64,000 nucleotides of DNA from Rubripirellula lacrimiformis (GTDB lineage: Bacteria; Planctomycetota; Planctomycetia; Pirellulales; Pirellulaceae): contig NZ_CP036525.1 in the NCBI RefSeq assembly GCF_007741535.1, positions 3,658,001 through 3,722,000 of the forward strand, in the 5' to 3' direction. Positions 50,301-55,441 of the stretch are shown piece after piece (the first letter of the stretch is position 1; every line of letters starts with the position of its first letter). Both the position numbers and the translations under genes were made by a program. The notes below the pieces were generated by a model. It had not been told where the DNA came from and did not search any database. It worked only from the letters and a program-made list of their open reading frames with translations.

Positions 50301-51942
50301 AATTGTCAGCGATGGTTGAATGCACGATGTTCAGGGTGCTGTATGTATGTTCGACGAAGATACCACCGCCATTGGATTCCGCTTGGTTGCCGCTGATGGT
50401 CGAGTTGATGATCGTTGTCGTGCCAGCATAAACATAGATCGCACCACCGGACGCACCGCTGGTGTTTCCAATCAAGGTTGTGTGATTCAGCGTGGTCGTA
50501 CCACTAGAATAGATGGCGCCTCCGCCATTGTTGCCGACCGAGTTGTTGCTGAAGACGACATCGGTCGCGGAGAAGTCGCCTTCGTTGTACACGGCGGCAC
50601 CTCCTGTGTTGCCAGACGATGCGCCCGTCAACGTGATGTCTCCGAGCGACAGATTTCCTGCATTGGCGACATGGAACATTCGATCGCCGAGCGATGATGC
50701 ATCAAGGATGGTCGTGCCAAGGCTATCACCGATGATCGTGATTTGACCTGTGATGTCCAGGTCACCCGTGGCAGATGCATTTTCAGACTTGCCCGCAATG
50801 TCCAGACCGTAGGTTCCCGCGCCCAAGAAGATCGTGTCAGCGCCGATCGTATTGTTGGCCGCAATGATGGCTTCGCGAAGCGATATCCCAGTTCCACCTG
50901 GTGATCCGGTCAGGGAGGCGATGTCGGAGGTGTTGCCATCGTTCTCGTCTTCCGTGGTGGTGACGAAGATGGTCGCCAGCGTGTCGTGCCACGATGCTTG
51001 GGCCGCATATCCAAACGCCACATCCGTCGACACATCACCGACGGTGTATTCCAGAATCCAGTCACCGCCCAGATCCGCATGCCCGGTCAAGTCGTCACTA
51101 GCCGCGACGTCTGCATCCGTCAAAATGGCGATCGATTCAACCAGTTGCTCGCCGGATTCGTTGCTTGCCAAATCGCATCCATAAAATAGGATGTCGGCAT
51201 CGATATCCAACGAGCCGCCCCAAGACGCAATTTGCCCAGCATGTGCGCTGAGGGTGTCCGACGACAGTCGTGTGTTGCCTAGTTGCACCGATCCATCATC
51301 ACCATGGGTGACGATGTGCAGCGCATCAATGTCGGTCCGGCCCGCTAATTCGTCAGTGATCTGTTGGACGCCATCGCGGGTCGGATCCAGGAAAATGATC
51401 TCGATGTTTCTCGTGTCGTCGCTCAACGAGGCGATGTTTTCCAATAGTTGATCGATGTTCTCGACGCCGCTGTCAATGAAGATCAGTTCGTGACTGGTGG
51501 CCAGGGAAAATCCATCCGCACCGTCCCAAAGCTGGCCATCAGCATCATCCAGGCTTGCCCGATCGTTTGCGTCGGAAGCATCGGAACCGGTTTCGTTGGA
51601 TCCCGAGTCCGTACCACCGGACGCATCTGGGTCCGAATCGAAATCCCCGTCGGTCCATGCGTTCAGGTCGACATCCGGGGCGGCACCATCTGCGGGGGCT
51701 TCGCTGCTTTCCACCATCGGGACGGCGCTGTACAGCAGACGAGCCTCGAGGGCAAGCACGTCCAGCTCTTTCAGGTCTTCGGACGATTCGGCGCGCAAAG
51801 GTTGATCGATAGCCGAGTTGGCAGCGGCCGAGGGTTGTCCTGAACGAAGACACGACTCAGCACGCACAATCATCTTCCTAAGCATTTCCGCGCGTTTCGA
51901 CGACATCCGCTTCGATTCCAGAGGGGAAATAGAGTAGCCCAC
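32383..51942 (-). CDS. Giant multidomain surface protein (DUF4347, LamG, CTLD, cadherin/VCBS)
   Basis: 6519 residues, a single intact frame of 19.6 kb. In order: LEARLLYSA (65-73), a LEPR-XLL-like motif; an acidic linker; DUF4347 (about 150-310); CSLREA plus right-handed beta helix (about 326-648); LamG 1 (about 671-878) and 2 (906-1098); cadherin and C-type-lectin-like 1 (about 1138-1318); LamG 3 (1405-1598); lectin-like 2 (about 1835-1978); cadherin-like modules; a second CSLREA/beta helix (about 2568-2948); LamG 4 (about 3081-3265); many NDAPV-type modules; a solenoid of long repeats (about 4600-5218); VCBS repeats (about 5350-5884); a Gly/Ser/Thr/Asp-rich linker (about 6273-6339); and near the C terminus a hydrophobic segment (about 6440-6490) with LFSSMPVWGRFDPIYVV, then a short polar tail. 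The domains bind carbohydrate and calcium, pointing to adhesion or matrix binding. It is coupled to the GGDEF-HD gene and divergent from TolC/HlyD/M50 genes. Confidence 0.93.
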   Translation of the reverse strand: MGYSISPLESKRMSSKRAEMLRKMIVRAESCLRSGQPSAAANSAIDQPLRAESSEDLKELDVLALEARLLYSAVPMVESSEAPADGAAPDVDLNAWTDGDFDSDPDASGGTDSGSNETGSDASDANDRASLDDADGQLWDGADGFSLATSHELIFIDSGVENIDQLLENIASLSDDTRNIEIIFLDPTRDGVQQITDELAGRTDIDALHIVTHGDDGSVQLGNTRLSSDTLSAHAGQIASWGGSLDIDADILFYGCDLASNESGEQLVESIAILTDADVAASDDLTGHADLGGDWILEYTVGDVSTDVAFGYAAQASWHDTLATIFVTTTEDENDGNTSDIASLTGSPGGTGISLREAIIAANNTIGADTIFLGAGTYGLDIAGKSENASATGDLDITGQITIIGDSLGTTILDASSLGDRMFHVANAGNLSLGDITLTGASSGNTGGAAVYNEGDFSATDVVFSNNSVGNNGGGAIYSSGTTTLNHTTLIGNTSGASGGAIYVYAGTTTIINSTISGNQAESNGGGIFVEHTYSTLNIVHSTIADNSTVSASGYGGGVYIYQATVNAENSIFADNTSDLGGSDVQGTIVSGGYNIIEDNTGVTGTVGTDILGSDPSLAALSVDAASGHSVHAIGETSIAYNAAGGTSPTVDQRGATRDASADIGAYEYVASTEPLAHYKFDSGTDATDSSANGLDGTLQGHAVIDTTSGTNQVGDGKLTLDGSGDYVDLSANAGTFAALSQGTVATWVKLSTTGLATIFDISSGDPSEFATLWVENGNVFWAISTGGSPQLRMTSTATINDDQWHHVAVTTDASGNTLYIDGVAQTGGDISYSNGDASSNVFFDDLTGVTSVKLGAYDIGSVGGEFTGLIDDVRVYNYAVNDSDMTELHANGSNAPNDLSATATNDGGLNLNNDGGNDAYLIADDGGAVFGGLTELTIETRFAYTDTASELNLVSYAAGSSNYGNDVNLAFNGDGSLSFIVNDELGLANTFDYRTLADGQFHTLSMTWNSSGGAWQVFVDGVQRDSGTNVATDVTIQSGGTLVFGQDQDTQGGGYDPDQNFSGTLQSFRVFDDLRTASEISSSYASDLPFDEQGMVANWRFDNLSADGVVTESVSGNNLTAAHLTGTGYISSEASLTFALDENAVDGTVVGQVAGADAEREAQIASLLAADPTLSYNAESGKFYQVQTSTTNWTTAESNAIANTLSGVAGQLTVVRSATENIAIRDAADAAGAGIIWMGGSDATVEGEWRWQTAGDDADQFWRGTGAGYAIDGNYQNWDTGEPNAAVSDEDYLAQDSTGAWLDGNTGNSFASIVEWDADAVLDANQALTYTIQSQTVDGAFVTDADTGQITVADGSLLDYESAASHSLTVRVTDKELKTYDKVFTVSLNDLVESNNAPTDLSSGIELNTDGGNDGYLFLTDGRPVLGGLTQLTLEATFQIDSVPSGYIPIIDYQEGGIETEFGVAINPDGSLHIAINNGAPNLTAGTYTELLDGQQHHIAVSWDNTNGDVHFYIDGQFAESLTGVETSHQLHNASTTQLLLGQDADDGGDVYSANVFSGTLHDVRVWNDVRSASEIELNYQAKFDSGNLPSNLVANWQMDGFNGSSEVVDVVSGNNLSVGHAPGAGFIASTPVEDLHIIENAADGTTVGYVVPTDPDVINDVVNDGQFLEAGIPATFQVYESPASIGPWQVVQNSVDLLGDSYERTPLGGLGVDLNGVGPGAIEQTLTTEIGREYQVTFAFSGNWGSDDNTKDLRVSAGGISTDFSVTEPDGWSETNMLWGHRTFTFVAESTSTTLQMMSMDAVSTDFATNNSGPVIGDVQVIEIPAAISTILNNDSTLTYDAATDKFYRTSAGTSTWATANSNAQGSLLNGIAGNLVSIGSQYENDLVQQMAVEEGDDVWVGATDQTTEGEFYWQSSTGDEELLWTGGSTGSALAYENWVPDSPRNSGDAEDFAYLESTDGSWSNIGEGKSRYSVIEWDASEVLSNFTFTLTDDAGGRFEIDATTGEITVTDGSLLDYETATSHNVDVEVTDAAGNSYSEVMTIAVDNVNAAPVINSPGGTLPYTENSGPYLIGAAAAIADADGTDFDGGQLHLQLTSNGLAEDVLDIRNQGTAAGQVGISGTDVTYGGVVVGTYTGPVSAGTELVVTFNSNATLAVVNAVQDNLTYENTSESPSTSIRTIEEYVTDGDGGTSNTISGGIQPVQVNDAPVMTPWSPTYNTTENSNAFTANVSAMLNSSVSDVDAGAVEGIAVYGQTGSSGTLQYSVNGGSSWQTFDSLSETNATLLRATDLFRFTPDGISGGTMTLDYYAWDQTTGTAGSGADVTSRGGSTAYSTTDDTVTINVTDINDEQVVSTNTGDTFLEGSSFNVITSTMLETTDVDNNPAELLYTVTGNPRYGQLMMDGMVAASFTQADINAGRVYYEHYGSEDFSESFSFSVDDGAGSATTGSFSITITPVNDQAVAITSDGAGTTASLSVNETESFVTQVTVSDGDLPGDTMTYSIVGGTDQNDFVIDASGNLTFVSPPDYENADDSDLDNVYEVTVQVSDGDYTDDQTITVTVLDVQSTVLNVTTTSDVDDTGLGASYTIEQLYAVGGGTDGEISLREAITAANNTLGQDTINFAILDTDSGYTGTAGTDAYWQISLTAALPTITESVILDGTSQTVFGANVNPGTLGQMTETGTNGQAISDVQRPEIAIVGAAGFSGIVVGADTVTVQGFSMYGFTSDAAIRIEDAVLDTVINSNVFGVAPTGILDPGAALNNFNHVESVGADNGTLSNNIFAYSKATGFHASNASDNWTVSGNQFINSGYNYSNGDAIAMNASTGGTIDGNYFTGTSTQAIILSGSSSGITISDNTVIGNAVGPITGSHVQYDAIALRSGTHNISLIHNIIADNYGAGILVNDGAYAIEITENSIYGNGTILSRQGAAASGIVGIDLQGSGEDVNVGTAPYYSVNDAGDADTGGNALQNFPVISSAVSDGSQIAIDGTFNSTANTTFTLEFFDSAEYANGYGQGRTFLGSIEVTTDSSGNATFSTTLTAFVSANDFVTATATNQNTDETSEFSAHFAIDGPVYAADNNGHFVFDGNDVITIENAGSLTMSTTMTMEAWINPDDSILTRMILNKEGEYEIGIGDNGNLWWAFTNTDPGWAWHDTGVTVSTTQWSHVAVSYDNGTVNSYINGELVETYAGSGTIGDAHDTMNDLLIGGRLNSPDDQYFLGGMDDVRVWNVARTQAEIQANLTANLSGDETGLVGYYKFDSADPSVTDYSTAGNHGELGSDDQTPTWNGITLTEDAIYTVPASGGVLANDIDMDGGSISVTEIDGNFSSIGSTHTLASGATVTLQADGSFSYDPGRAFENLAEGESAIDSFSYTVTDVNGNSDTATVELIITGTNDAPHILGQNELTNAYFNSDLAGWTATGDVDWADNEVRFGQIGGDPGVLSQTFATEIGKEYFLVFHYGDRSGSESQSLQVDVDGNATLLTEAIQSGVAGTDLESYTFSFVADSTSTTLRFTDTSADHSGVRGYIDNVAVRSDRADLAAVEYTENGPSLYIDNSLVLADVDDHLLDSAVVAITGNYAIGEEVLTFSSYGNITGSWDQSTGTLTLSGSDSVANYQSALRSVRYANISDDPSTDTRTVSFIVNDGDSDSTTYTREINITAVNDLPIADLNGSNDAGIDYTTSFAEGDGQVSIVDADATISDVDNATYEMLGVNLNNFSDGSAELIRINGVTFQYGVADNVTTAVGSTTFEIDFDGSGFTIVEVTTAPIPQSDLQALLRTITYENNSQNPTAGNRTIDVIPSDSDFGNASPVAVSTISVTSANDAPVLATTDGTTSYTEDATSAEIIDGGLTVSDADSVDFASGTINVRNASGGESTDRLTVRHEGTGSGQLTVSGSNLIIDGITIGSFSGGTGLGDDLVITFNANADAADVQSVGRRVAFSSVSQAPSEAARTIEFTITDGDGGTSTVETQLVTVSAVNDAPVLSNTSTILFTDSFETVDISGSNTADPAGWISSNHGSYVEHVDEDSGEFTTPYGDQAIRVYQGSAIGATTDATGLNAPLEPDTLYSLSFNVARGGAVVGEYIVQLLAIAGDNSETILSSVSGTATETDFSESGSITFTSDGSHTAMLGDRIAIRLLHDPASHYTHDVYFDNIQLVKNLTTFVEDGPAVQLGERITVADAELDAAGGGSGNYSGAILTLGREITLSNEDVFSFADGNGISLSGSDLIKNGQIIATFDTTGTEGELTLTFTDANVEIPTTADVNNIVKQITYANNSDAPPESVKIDWTLSDGNVDAQGDGGVQLASGSTQVAITQVNDAPELDDSGDLRMPTISEDDVDNAGQTVAQILASDGGSPISDIDNGSAEGIAITTRNDGRGMWQYSTDGGTNWSSVGTVSETEALLLRSTDLVRFAPDGQNGNTTDRTFEFRAWDQTSGTAGMKVDTSVHGGSSAFSTDIEIVSITTTDVNDAPEVTAPDTATVAENGTILFNQGGSGLIDTSDVDGDELTVTLTANHATIVLTQDSGLLLIDGDGSDGTLQFSGSVADINAAIDGLSYHSQIGYSGDASLAVLVDDGSLTDSTTVAITVTPGQTTFVWDGGGVTNAWTDADNWDHDLVPGADDIVVFNATSIKDSTFDAAFAGSISEIHVDAGYTGTITQARALQSTGDVFIADGSFDTAGFDIEFDSAMNLSGGTLTIDGSTVRSSGDFEQTGGSFSTSGSTLIVDGSSDRLISISDALNSIELSSTGTLTAQSDLAVAGDFTHTQGAVDFAGYEVSLIGSGAQTIDAAALNFIDFAISNGSTITIVGGLDIDGKLAVTNVGTINGADIHLAGNVLTADDTWSGTSQLVLDGNGNQEISTGGGTGELGNLVINKASGTVQLIDDLELGGSFTHTSGDFDTNGHTVEFQGHNTTIDAGSATFGDVILNSTVSGTRGIVGDLNVDGDLTFQNAGTLNGGQILVAGDMVFNDATYTGTTVIVADGTGDQTISAGVAGSKVEQLTINKASGTFTFATDLTIGASLVHTAGTVTNVTNTITFGDNSGTISASAINFADVIIDSSNNKNIAGVLNVGGDLTINRVANINVGDIRVAGDVISNDASVGGDATITLIGTGDQTISGDDLTNGNLIINKSSGTVILADDLVLDGTNQDVNVIAGTLDLNGQTINATGGVIFDDATLRGTGKITNDLSVLNDGVVELTASSTSTYETIVVGGNLKIGTGSELHLDVAGMTAGGLLDDLFTSASLSGTWASVRLVNDNVGFTVYDQYNSPGGSVDVFLNSNPTGTIADVIVAEDAPDTVIDLDGAFSDLEHSDSELTYSLIGYTNPAILDSASIDNAAGSLTLDYAANEHGTQQITVRATDARGEFTDVTFDVTVNPVNDTPIANDDSQAAIEDGAAVGGTLTVSDSDAVDSHTFTLVTAPSEGSAVVNPDGTYTFHPGTDFQDLADGETRDVTFVYRATDDGTGNLADDATVTITVTGTNDAPVAQSATDSASEDGSIISGTLSLTDVDTNDTHTYSLVTSPSEGTAVVNGDGSYTFDPNADFQDLADGETRDVTFVYEVEDNNGLTSQETVTITVTGTNDAPVAQSATDSAVEDGSIISGTLSQTDVDTNDTHTYSLVTGTSEGTAVVNGDGSYTFDPNTDFQDLADGETRNVTFVYEVEDNNGLTSQETVTITVTGTNDAPVAQLATDSASEDGSIISGTLSQTDVDTNDTHTYSLVTGPSEGTAVVNGDGSYTFDPNADFQDLADGETRDVTFVYEVEDNNGLTSQETVTITVTGTNDAPVAQSASDAAIEDGSIISGTLSQTDVDTNDTHTYSLVTGPSEGTAVVNGDGSYTFDPNADFQDLAVGETRDVTFVYEVQDNHGLTSQETVTITVTGSNDAPVIHELDNDTLAYGEGDGAVAIDQGTAAMVTDTDQTNFDGGVLNVSLIGGDFTEDILSVINQGTAAGQIGITGGIVTYQGTVIGTSTGGSNGVDLSVTFNANANSDAVSALVRAISFENSDVGDPTPGTRTARFELTDGDGGSSAARDTFINVVAHGDVTINQGTLPSDLQVVEDVWTPIDLSDVELFDPDHPAGDGAPSMTLSTSDGGQLFAGTVAGVTISGNSSSSVTLTGTANDLNAYLDDPANLRYVHSTANTWGSNADTITLTVDDNQGSPVQTFGTVDISIQAVNDTPINSSSVTVSTLAGNSIQRDAANGVLVGASDVDGDSLTAVMVTGPSSGSVVLNPDGSWTYNPAAGFIGSVSFDFSVNDGMVGSATSRITVEVIAAAPTNPNTGTDNGSGTDSGTGSGSGTDTGTDPDAGSGTGSGTGSGSEAETSTESETTGEGGTTGTSSDAATTTKNKASADKSQIESAESDLDPFGELDLGALTGQQADVQRAKINAAQHWEVIQDAGTSTVVDRNAFEVEELTQLKFAAQQRAIDLAMEQFEQATEQQESLFSVTAGATTSVFIGATAGLALWCMSGTYLASLLFSSMPVWGRFDPIYVVHQTTTIGDGDDASVADIIANHGAGGGKEPAR
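34321..35520 (-). repeat. Four nearly identical 300-bp VCBS-coding repeats
   Basis: The same DNA phase recurs at 34321, 34621, 34921 and 35221, a period of exactly 300 bp, encoding 100-residue VCBS modules with DVDTNDTHTYSLVTG and NGDGSYTFDPN. A more diverged fifth unit begins at 35521. Differences between units are single-base changes, so recent duplication or gene conversion is likely and copy number may vary between strains. Confidence 0.9.
51013..51492 (-). other. DUF4347 domain region with a His/Cys pair
   Basis: Residues about 150-310 of the giant protein. The strand-loop DALHIVTHGDDGSVQLG carries His213 and the strand DILFYGCDLAS carries Cys256, followed by VAASDDLTG and GGDWILEY, all typical of DUF4347. 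The hhhhxHG plus hhhxxC arrangement matches that of clan CD cysteine peptidases (caspase, gingipain, CHAT, C80), so an autoprocessing role is possible but unproven. Confidence 0.7.
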
Positions 51943-52135
51943 GTAACTATCGGAGATTGCGGATCATGCGGCCACGGATACAGGCAGGGAAATCTAGTGA
52001 ACGTAAATCTATTAGAGGAAAGAGGTGGTTTAGGCGGGTTGTGGATAGTTGCGCCGACACTGCCAATTCATCCGGTTGTTCCTGTTCCACGAATGAAATC
52101 GCTTTTCGTGCCTCGAACGGTCGATTTTGGAACAC
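51943..52135. promoter_or_regulatory. Shared divergent control region, giant gene / TolC-type gene
   Basis: Only about 190 nt separate the two start codons, so the promoters of the giant gene (minus) and of the export genes (plus) must lie here or overlap. I could not fix -35/-10 boxes or an operator. Confidence 0.45.
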
Positions 52136-54262
52136 ATGTACCCTCATCACACCGCCCACGATCGAACCAACGGAAGGGGGAACCCGACTGTTCGGCTGGT
52201 GCTTTCCTTTCTGCTGTTGGGCAGTTTGATTGTGGGGGTCGCGCACGCGCAGACAGCCCCGGTGAGGGACTTTCAGGCAAATCAACGCCCGGCGCCATCT
52301 GCAGCCTCGTTGTGGATCGACAAGATGGTTCCGCCGGTTCCCGATGTGGTGCGGGATGGTCGCCCGGCGACACGTTCCGGGCAAGCTCAGCGGCCTGTTC
52401 GATCGGTTGAATCTGACGTAGATGCGAATCGTTCTGCGGTGCCAGACAGCTCCCATTTGCAACGCCTTGGCCAAGTCGACATGACGAACTTGCTAAAGCT
52501 ATGGGATGCATCGGTGGGTGCGAAACATGTGCCGGGGACACTACCGGGCGCTGTTCTGTCAGCTGAGGCTGAACCGGCTGCTCACGATCCCGTCGTCGGT
52601 GCGACCAAAGTCCATTCGTCCCCCCTCAATGCGCCTCAAATCGACGCCCCCGCATCCAGCAACATCACCGAAGCAACCGATGCGCAGACGGTGGAGCCAT
52701 TTCCCGCGGACCTTGTGGCGACCCCGGAAACCGATTCGCTGCCGCCGCTGAGCAGCCTGGATCAGGCTGCGCAGCTAAAAACACAATGGTGGACGCCATT
52801 GGTCAGTGATCCACTTCGCGACCCAAACACCGCACTGGCGATCGATTTGGATCAGCTGTTCGTGTTAACGGTCATGTATTCCGGACGCGTGCTAGCTGTT
52901 GAACAAACAAAATGGATCAATCAAGCGCGGACCGCGCAAGCCGTTTCCGAGTTTGACCCGACCGTTTTCGGAAGTTCGCGGTACGATAGCACAAGCGATC
53001 CGGCCGAAAGCACGTTGACGACCGGTGGACCCGCTAGGTTGGAAGACGACATCGTCGCTGGCGATGCAGGGGTGCGTGGGCAAAACAGCCGCGGTGTGAA
53101 ATACAACGTTGGTCAGAGTCTGGGGCATAAAAACAGCAACTCAAACTTCTTCATTCCTAACAATCAGGGTTACACGCGGCTATTCGCCAACATGACCCAT
53201 CCGTTGCTGCGTGGTCGCAAGATTGACGTCAATCGCAGCCTTGTGCTGACCGCCCAGTTCCAGACCAAGGGCGCTCAGGCATCGTATCATGAATCCATTC
53301 AACAGCAATTGATTCAGGTTTCCGACGCATATTGGCAACTGTATACCGAACGAGCCACGTTCTTGCAGCGCAGTCGCCATCTGCAACGCGCCACAGAAAT
53401 TGCGAACCTGTTGCACGCCCGCGCAGATCACGATTCGTCTCGTACCCAAGTTTTGCGAACACGTGCGGCGGTCGCGGATCGAACGGCGGATATTTCGCAA
53501 TCGGATGCCAGAATTCGCAACTTGGAATCCAACCTTCGATCACTGGTCAACGCACCCGAGCTGACTTCGAATCGCGATAGCGAATTTTTGCCGGTTCAGC
53601 CCGCTGTCGTGTTGCCTGTCCATTTTGATGCCCAGATCGAAGTTGCCGCGGCTCTTGGTCAACGGCCGGAGTTGCAGCGACTGAACAGCGAAATGGATGT
53701 TGCCAGGACCCGGTTGCGACTTGCCAACGATCAAAAGAAGGCCACACTGAACTTTGTCAGCGAAGCCTATTTGGCGGGACGGCAAGGCGATTCGGACGTT
53801 CTAGGTGCATTGACAGATCAGTTCACCGTGGGCCGACCGGGGTACGGTGCCGGGCTGGTCTATGAACGTCCGATGGGAAACCGAAACGCAAACGCATCCG
53901 CGCGCCAGGCGTATTTCCAAATCAGCCAGCTCCAGCACCTGACGACGGAAACGACCGAGAAGATCTACACGGAGGTCGAATCTGCGGTGCGTGACGTGGC
54001 GGCTTCGTCAAAAGCGATTGATCTTCGACGAATCGCTCGTGAAGCTGCGGCCGCCGAGGCTGATTATCTGCTGGACCGTTGGCGCTCGCTGGGGAATGAT
54101 CCGAATCTGGGGCAGATCCAGCTGAACGATCTGCTGCAGGCGCAAGATCGTCTTCTGCAGGAAGAACAGAACCTGCTACAAGCGCTGGTCCAATACAACC
54201 GCGCGGTGTTGGAAGTCCAACGTGCTACCGGGGCACTGGTTTCGTTCGCTTCTTTGAAGTAA
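52136..54262 (+). CDS. TolC-family outer membrane protein
   Basis: 708 residues from the ATG at 52136 (TTG at 52127 possible). A signal peptide ends at VGVAHA-QT. About 200 low-complexity residues rich in Pro/Ala/Ser/Asp follow. The rest is a TolC/OEP fold: FDPTVFGSSRYDS, YTRLFANMTHPLLRG, then long coiled helices with QLIQVSDAYWQLYTER, RTQVLRTRAAVADRTADI, RPELQRLNSEMDVARTRL, and a second half-repeat ending DLLQAQDRLLQEEQNLLQALVQYNRAVLEVQRATG. It would form the outer membrane duct of an export machine with the HlyD-like proteins encoded downstream. The 276-nt gap to the next gene contains a GC-rich hairpin. Confidence 0.88.
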   Translation: MYPHHTAHDRTNGRGNPTVRLVLSFLLLGSLIVGVAHAQTAPVRDFQANQRPAPSAASLWIDKMVPPVPDVVRDGRPATRSGQAQRPVRSVESDVDANRSAVPDSSHLQRLGQVDMTNLLKLWDASVGAKHVPGTLPGAVLSAEAEPAAHDPVVGATKVHSSPLNAPQIDAPASSNITEATDAQTVEPFPADLVATPETDSLPPLSSLDQAAQLKTQWWTPLVSDPLRDPNTALAIDLDQLFVLTVMYSGRVLAVEQTKWINQARTAQAVSEFDPTVFGSSRYDSTSDPAESTLTTGGPARLEDDIVAGDAGVRGQNSRGVKYNVGQSLGHKNSNSNFFIPNNQGYTRLFANMTHPLLRGRKIDVNRSLVLTAQFQTKGAQASYHESIQQQLIQVSDAYWQLYTERATFLQRSRHLQRATEIANLLHARADHDSSRTQVLRTRAAVADRTADISQSDARIRNLESNLRSLVNAPELTSNRDSEFLPVQPAVVLPVHFDAQIEVAAALGQRPELQRLNSEMDVARTRLRLANDQKKATLNFVSEAYLAGRQGDSDVLGALTDQFTVGRPGYGAGLVYERPMGNRNANASARQAYFQISQLQHLTTETTEKIYTEVESAVRDVAASSKAIDLRRIAREAAAAEADYLLDRWRSLGNDPNLGQIQLNDLLQAQDRLLQEEQNLLQALVQYNRAVLEVQRATGALVSFASLK

Positions 54263-54284
54263 TCCAGCTGGCTTGATCGGTTGA

Positions 54285-54308
54285 GGCCCGCCGATCTTGT
54301 CGCGGGCC
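54285..54308 (+). terminator. GC-rich hairpin after the TolC-type gene
   Basis: A perfect 7-bp stem GGCCCGC / GCGGGCC with a 10-nt loop, 22 nt after the TolC-type stop. No T run follows, so it may be an attenuator or RNA-stabilising hairpin instead of a full stop within the export operon. Confidence 0.4.
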
Positions 54309-54538
54309 AATGCTTCAGCGCCCATCGAAGGTGTTCGCTTCGTTGGTCTGCGTGGACGCACCCCTCCAGCACGCAATCAGCCGTTTGGGGCATTGCAGCT
54401 ACAGCCGCAGCGGTCGTTCGGATTCTGCGGGCTGGGCAGTCTCTGAAAGATCTGCGGGGGATTTCTTTTCGCCGCACGTTGTACTTTTGCATCCTATGTT
54501 TGATCAGTGAATATTGGCAAAGTTCCGACAGGGATTCG

Positions 54539-55441
54539 ATGATGACCTCCAGCACCCTCCAGCAACGACTGATCGTGATCATGATCGCGTTTGCGCTGGC
54601 AGGGAATGCGTCAGTGGTTGCTCAAAGCGTGACGTATAACGAGAGCTATACGATTCAAGGGTTCAGCCAACCGGTTCGACTGTCTTCGGTCGCAGGCGCG
54701 ACTTCTGGAATCATACGCCAACGATTGGTTCGTGAAGGGGATGTTGTTCTTCAGGGCGAAGCCTTGATTCAACTGGACCCCACCATCCATCAGGCTCGGC
54801 TAGAACTCGCTCGCATCGCCAAGGACGCCAAGGGCGAGTGGCAGATCGCGAAGGCTGAATTGGCATCGAAAACGAGTCGATTTGAGCGAATTGAATCGCT
54901 TGTCGCTCGCAACCATGCGACCAGCGTGGAACTGCTGCAAGCGAACGAAGATCTGACGATCGCGCGTGCTAGCCTGCGACGGGCCGAAGACCGCTTGGCA
55001 CAACAATTGGCTGACTACAACCGCTTGTTGGCCGAATCCGAACAACTGTGTATCAAAGCACCTTTCGACGGCGTTGTGGTTGAATTCACCAAACAGGTTG
55101 GCGAGTTTGTGGGGCCGGGTGAGTCCACGGTGTGCACGATTGCAGACCTGTCCGAACTGTCGGTCGAATTTTTGGTTCCCCGCCTGTATCGTTCGAATTT
55201 GAAGATCGGGAGCGAGATCGAGGTCGTTTTCACCATCATTAACCGTGTGGTGGTTGGAAAAATTGACTATATCTCTCCGTTCCCGAACGGCGAAACGAAT
55301 ACCTACAAAGTGAAGGCCCGGGTCGACAATTCGGACGGATCCTTGAGCGCCGGCGAGCGCTGTCTACTGCGAGAAATCGAAACCAAAAGTTCCAAGATGG
55401 AACCATCCCAGGCGGCTCACGACGCCGTGCGGAGAACCTAG
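54539..55441 (+). CDS. Periplasmic adaptor protein (HlyD/RND type)
   Basis: 300 residues from the ATG at 54539 (54542 also possible). The signal peptide is hydrophobic LIVIMIAFALAGNASVVAQ. The lipoyl-like halves are SVAGATSGIIRQRLVREGDVVLQGEAL and LCIKAPFDGVVVEFTKQVGEFVGPG, separated by a helical hairpin (about 85-160) that would contact the TolC-type duct; a beta-barrel part follows (SELSVEFLVPRLY onward). It would bridge inner membrane and outer membrane components. The stop TAG shares its G with the GTG start of the next gene, so translation is coupled. Confidence 0.88.
   Translation: MMTSSTLQQRLIVIMIAFALAGNASVVAQSVTYNESYTIQGFSQPVRLSSVAGATSGIIRQRLVREGDVVLQGEALIQLDPTIHQARLELARIAKDAKGEWQIAKAELASKTSRFERIESLVARNHATSVELLQANEDLTIARASLRRAEDRLAQQLADYNRLLAESEQLCIKAPFDGVVVEFTKQVGEFVGPGESTVCTIADLSELSVEFLVPRLYRSNLKIGSEIEVVFTIINRVVVGKIDYISPFPNGETNTYKVKARVDNSDGSLSAGERCLLREIETKSSKMEPSQAAHDAVRRT

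Noticed and set aside
33371-50746. Many plus-strand frames of 60-290 aa inside the giant gene
   Set aside because: All are antisense to one intact 19.6-kb frame with clear domain structure.
32383-51942. RTX toxin or LapA-type adhesin identity for the giant protein
   Set aside because: I see no GGxGxDxxx nonapeptide repeats and no ABC ATPase gene beside it; the domain set is cadherin/VCBS/LamG with DUF4347.
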